Assembly (NCBI GenBank): GCA_963792655.1
Contig: CAWBWU010000011.1
Span: 186,001-250,000 of the forward strand
Source: DOZZ01 sp963792655
GTDB taxonomy: Bacteria; Acidobacteriota; Terriglobia; Bryobacterales; Bryobacteraceae
Direction of reading: 5' to 3'
Length of the DNA stretch: 64,000 bases
Below the pieces are notes generated by a model. The model was not told the origin of the DNA. It worked only from the letters and a program-made list of their open reading frames with translations, and did no database searches. The stretch's first letter is position 1, and each line of letters opens with the position of its first letter. This document shows positions 62,818-64,000 of this stretch, one piece after another. The position numbers and the translations under genes are program-made.

Positions 62818-63816
62818 CTACCGAAGTTCTGCGCTATTCGCATTGCTCTCCCAAACACAAGCTGGAAAATGATGCAACGAACGAAAGCCAGCGCGCAAAT
62901 ACAAGCGTAACGCTTCCTGATTCGATGAGGTGACCGTCAGGCTCGCGCTCCGGCAATTCTGCTCCTGCAACAATCGCAGCGAGCGTGAGAGCAGCGCATA
63001 GCCGACACCGCGGCCCTGCATCTTCGGACTAACGCAGAGCTGCGTGACGTGCCCCGCGCCTTCGCTCACCATGCTCGTCAGGCATAGTCCGCAGATCACG
63101 CCCGTCGCTGTTTCTACCGCGGCCAGCGATGCACCGAGATGGAAGACGCCACAGCCCGGGTACTGAACGATGTTGTACAAAAACTTTCGAGCACCGGCAA
63201 GGGACCGGTATTGATCATTGATCTGACTGTCGATATGACCGCGATACGCTTCGGCAATCATGTGTGCGGCGGAATCCTGCATCACCGACGACCATGGAAC
63301 GAAAGTGATGTCACGGCCGACACGCTGCTCGGAAGGAAGCCCTGCCTGAAGATTGAGCAGCATGAAGTCGCGCTCAAATACTCTTACATGCTGGCCCGCC
63401 GGTAAGCCGCGCAGCCGCCGCTGAAAGGCAGGGCTGGCATCGAACATCATCAACTGGCTTTCGATGCGGCGCACCGGCGCGGAAAGCAAGTGCTTCAGCA
63501 CTGGCGCGAGCAGCAGACATTCATTTTCTGGCGTGCGGAAATCGCGCGAGAGGAACAGGTCGCCGATCAGGCCTTTGCCGTCTTCGGTGATGCTGTAGCA
63601 GTAACCGATCACATGGCCACGGCTGGAGATGAGTGCTGAGCCGTCAAGCGCGCGGAGATCGGTAAAGCGGCGGACCAGATCGGCCGAGCGTTCGAAATCC
63701 CAATTCAGGCACGCTCGCCAATGCTCCGTCTCTTCGGCGAGCAGAGGCGCCAAATCGAGAGAGCGGACGTAGCGCAGATCAACTAACTCTGGCCCGGCGG
63801 ATGGCTGGGCGGCCAT
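62818..63816 (-). CDS. GNAT family N-acetyltransferase (two-domain type)
   Basis: A 332-residue protein with a divergent N-terminal GNAT-like domain (VDLRYVRSLDLAPLLAEE, GHVIGYCYSITEDGKGLIGDLF) and a canonical C-terminal GNAT domain. The acetyl-CoA loop VSPKMQGRGVGYALLSRSL and the TVTSSNQEALRLYLRAGF motif are clear. Acceptor unknown. The ATG at 63816 has only a close GGAG. A stronger ribosome site with ATG at 63922 lies upstream but one base out of frame, so the N-terminus is uncertain. It is 84 bases before acpP. Confidence 0.85.
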   Translation of the reverse strand: MAAQPSAGPELVDLRYVRSLDLAPLLAEETEHWRACLNWDFERSADLVRRFTDLRALDGSALISSRGHVIGYCYSITEDGKGLIGDLFLSRDFRTPENECLLLAPVLKHLLSAPVRRIESQLMMFDASPAFQRRLRGLPAGQHVRVFERDFMLLNLQAGLPSEQRVGRDITFVPWSSVMQDSAAHMIAEAYRGHIDSQINDQYRSLAGARKFLYNIVQYPGCGVFHLGASLAAVETATGVICGLCLTSMVSEGAGHVTQLCVSPKMQGRGVGYALLSRSLRLLQEQNCRSASLTVTSSNQEALRLYLRAGFRSLHHFPACVWESNANSAELR

Positions 63817-63941
63817 GTCTCCACTCTATCGCAGCGGTTGCGAGGGGTTGGTGACGCGCGGCACGTAGGTCGTCTGCGTCAGAGGCGCGACGGAAGGGGG
63901 CGCATTGGTCGGGGTTCGACATGAGCTCCCTCCAACCACTG

Positions 63942-64000
63942 TTACTGAATCGCTAGCGTCACGGTCGATGGACTACTTGCGGCGCCAATCGTGAGAACGA
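63942..64000 (-). CDS. C-terminal end of a second TIGR03437-type secreted protein (partial)
   Basis: Reading the minus strand from 63998 gives VLTIGAASSPSTVTLAIQ and then TAA at 63944-63942. This is the typical end of the Solibacter TIGR03437 C-terminal domain (a TIG-like last strand of the form VxLTIGG...VTIAVQ). The rest of the gene lies beyond the window. It is too short to be called alone, but the match to the known domain ending is close. Confidence 0.55.
   Translation of the reverse strand, partial: VLTIGAASSPSTVTLAIQ

Overview
The window looks like a chromosomal segment of a soil-type acidobacterium, most likely from the Solibacter/Bryobacter lineage. The lineage call rests on two copies of the TIGR03437-type secreted C-terminal domain (6370-7647 and a fragment at 63942-64000), an Oar-like TonB-dependent receptor with a carboxypeptidase-regulatory plug, many small secreted proteins, plant-polysaccharide enzymes, high GC and short intergenic gaps. 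I see no rRNA, tRNA, CRISPR array, insertion sequence, phage gene or plasmid gene. Almost everything is ordinary core and accessory chromosome.

Layout. 1-737: end of a GH29 alpha-L-fucosidase. 773-5522: compact + strand run of ftsY, ribD, ribE, an aminotransferase, a small unknown protein and an acetyltransferase. 5562-14513: accessory genes, many of them secreted (PhyH-type dioxygenase, TIGR03437 protein, WXXGXW-repeat protein, CE15 esterase, TPR protein, two small exported proteins, class V aminotransferase, two tandem M48 peptidases). 14899-30998: a full division and cell-wall (dcw) operon: mraZ, rsmH, ftsL, ftsI, murE, murF, mraY, murD, ftsW, murG, murC, ftsQ, ftsA, ftsZ. It is followed by a YdeI-like gene and purF. 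33094-40020: vanadium haloperoxidase, DUF1223 protein, TonB-like protein, then a minus-strand set (oxidoreductase, acyl-CoA dehydrogenase, MeaB-methylmalonyl-CoA epimerase fusion). 40583-47285: exported beta-helix protein, deoB, tpiA, an MFS transporter, DUF507 and DinB-type proteins. 47297-51531: response regulator, AsnB-type synthetase and an ArnT-like glycosyltransferase. 51528-57622: minus-strand polysaccharide-use operon (TonB receptor, GH39, GH144-like). 57714-58613: beta-lactamase-fold protein. 58614-62733: minus-strand acpP-fabF-etfB-etfA-sugar isomerase operon. 62818-64000: acetyltransferase and the end of a second TIGR03437 protein.

Working together: the dcw genes build lipid II and the divisome. 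AcpP/FabF make fatty acids, while EtfAB and the acyl-CoA dehydrogenase handle acyl oxidation. The MeaB-epimerase fusion points to propionate or odd-chain metabolism through methylmalonyl-CoA. GH29, CE15, GH39, GH144-like and the beta-helix protein suggest growth on plant or microbial polysaccharides.

The strongest window-wide signal is eleven apparent frameshifts in nine genes (GH29 x2, ftsY, rsmH, murG, murC x2, ftsQ, acyl-CoA dehydrogenase, sugar isomerase, etfA). Every one is explained by exactly one extra base, never a missing one. Since most of these genes are essential, I read them as residual insertion errors in the assembly, with a smaller chance of real recoding. Other points worth a second look are the MeaB-epimerase fusion, an apparent AUU start codon in fabF, a perfect hairpin abutting the ftsY start, periodic GTGG boxes at mraZ, a long inverted repeat before the dcw operon, and a beta-lactamase-like protein without the general-base glutamate.
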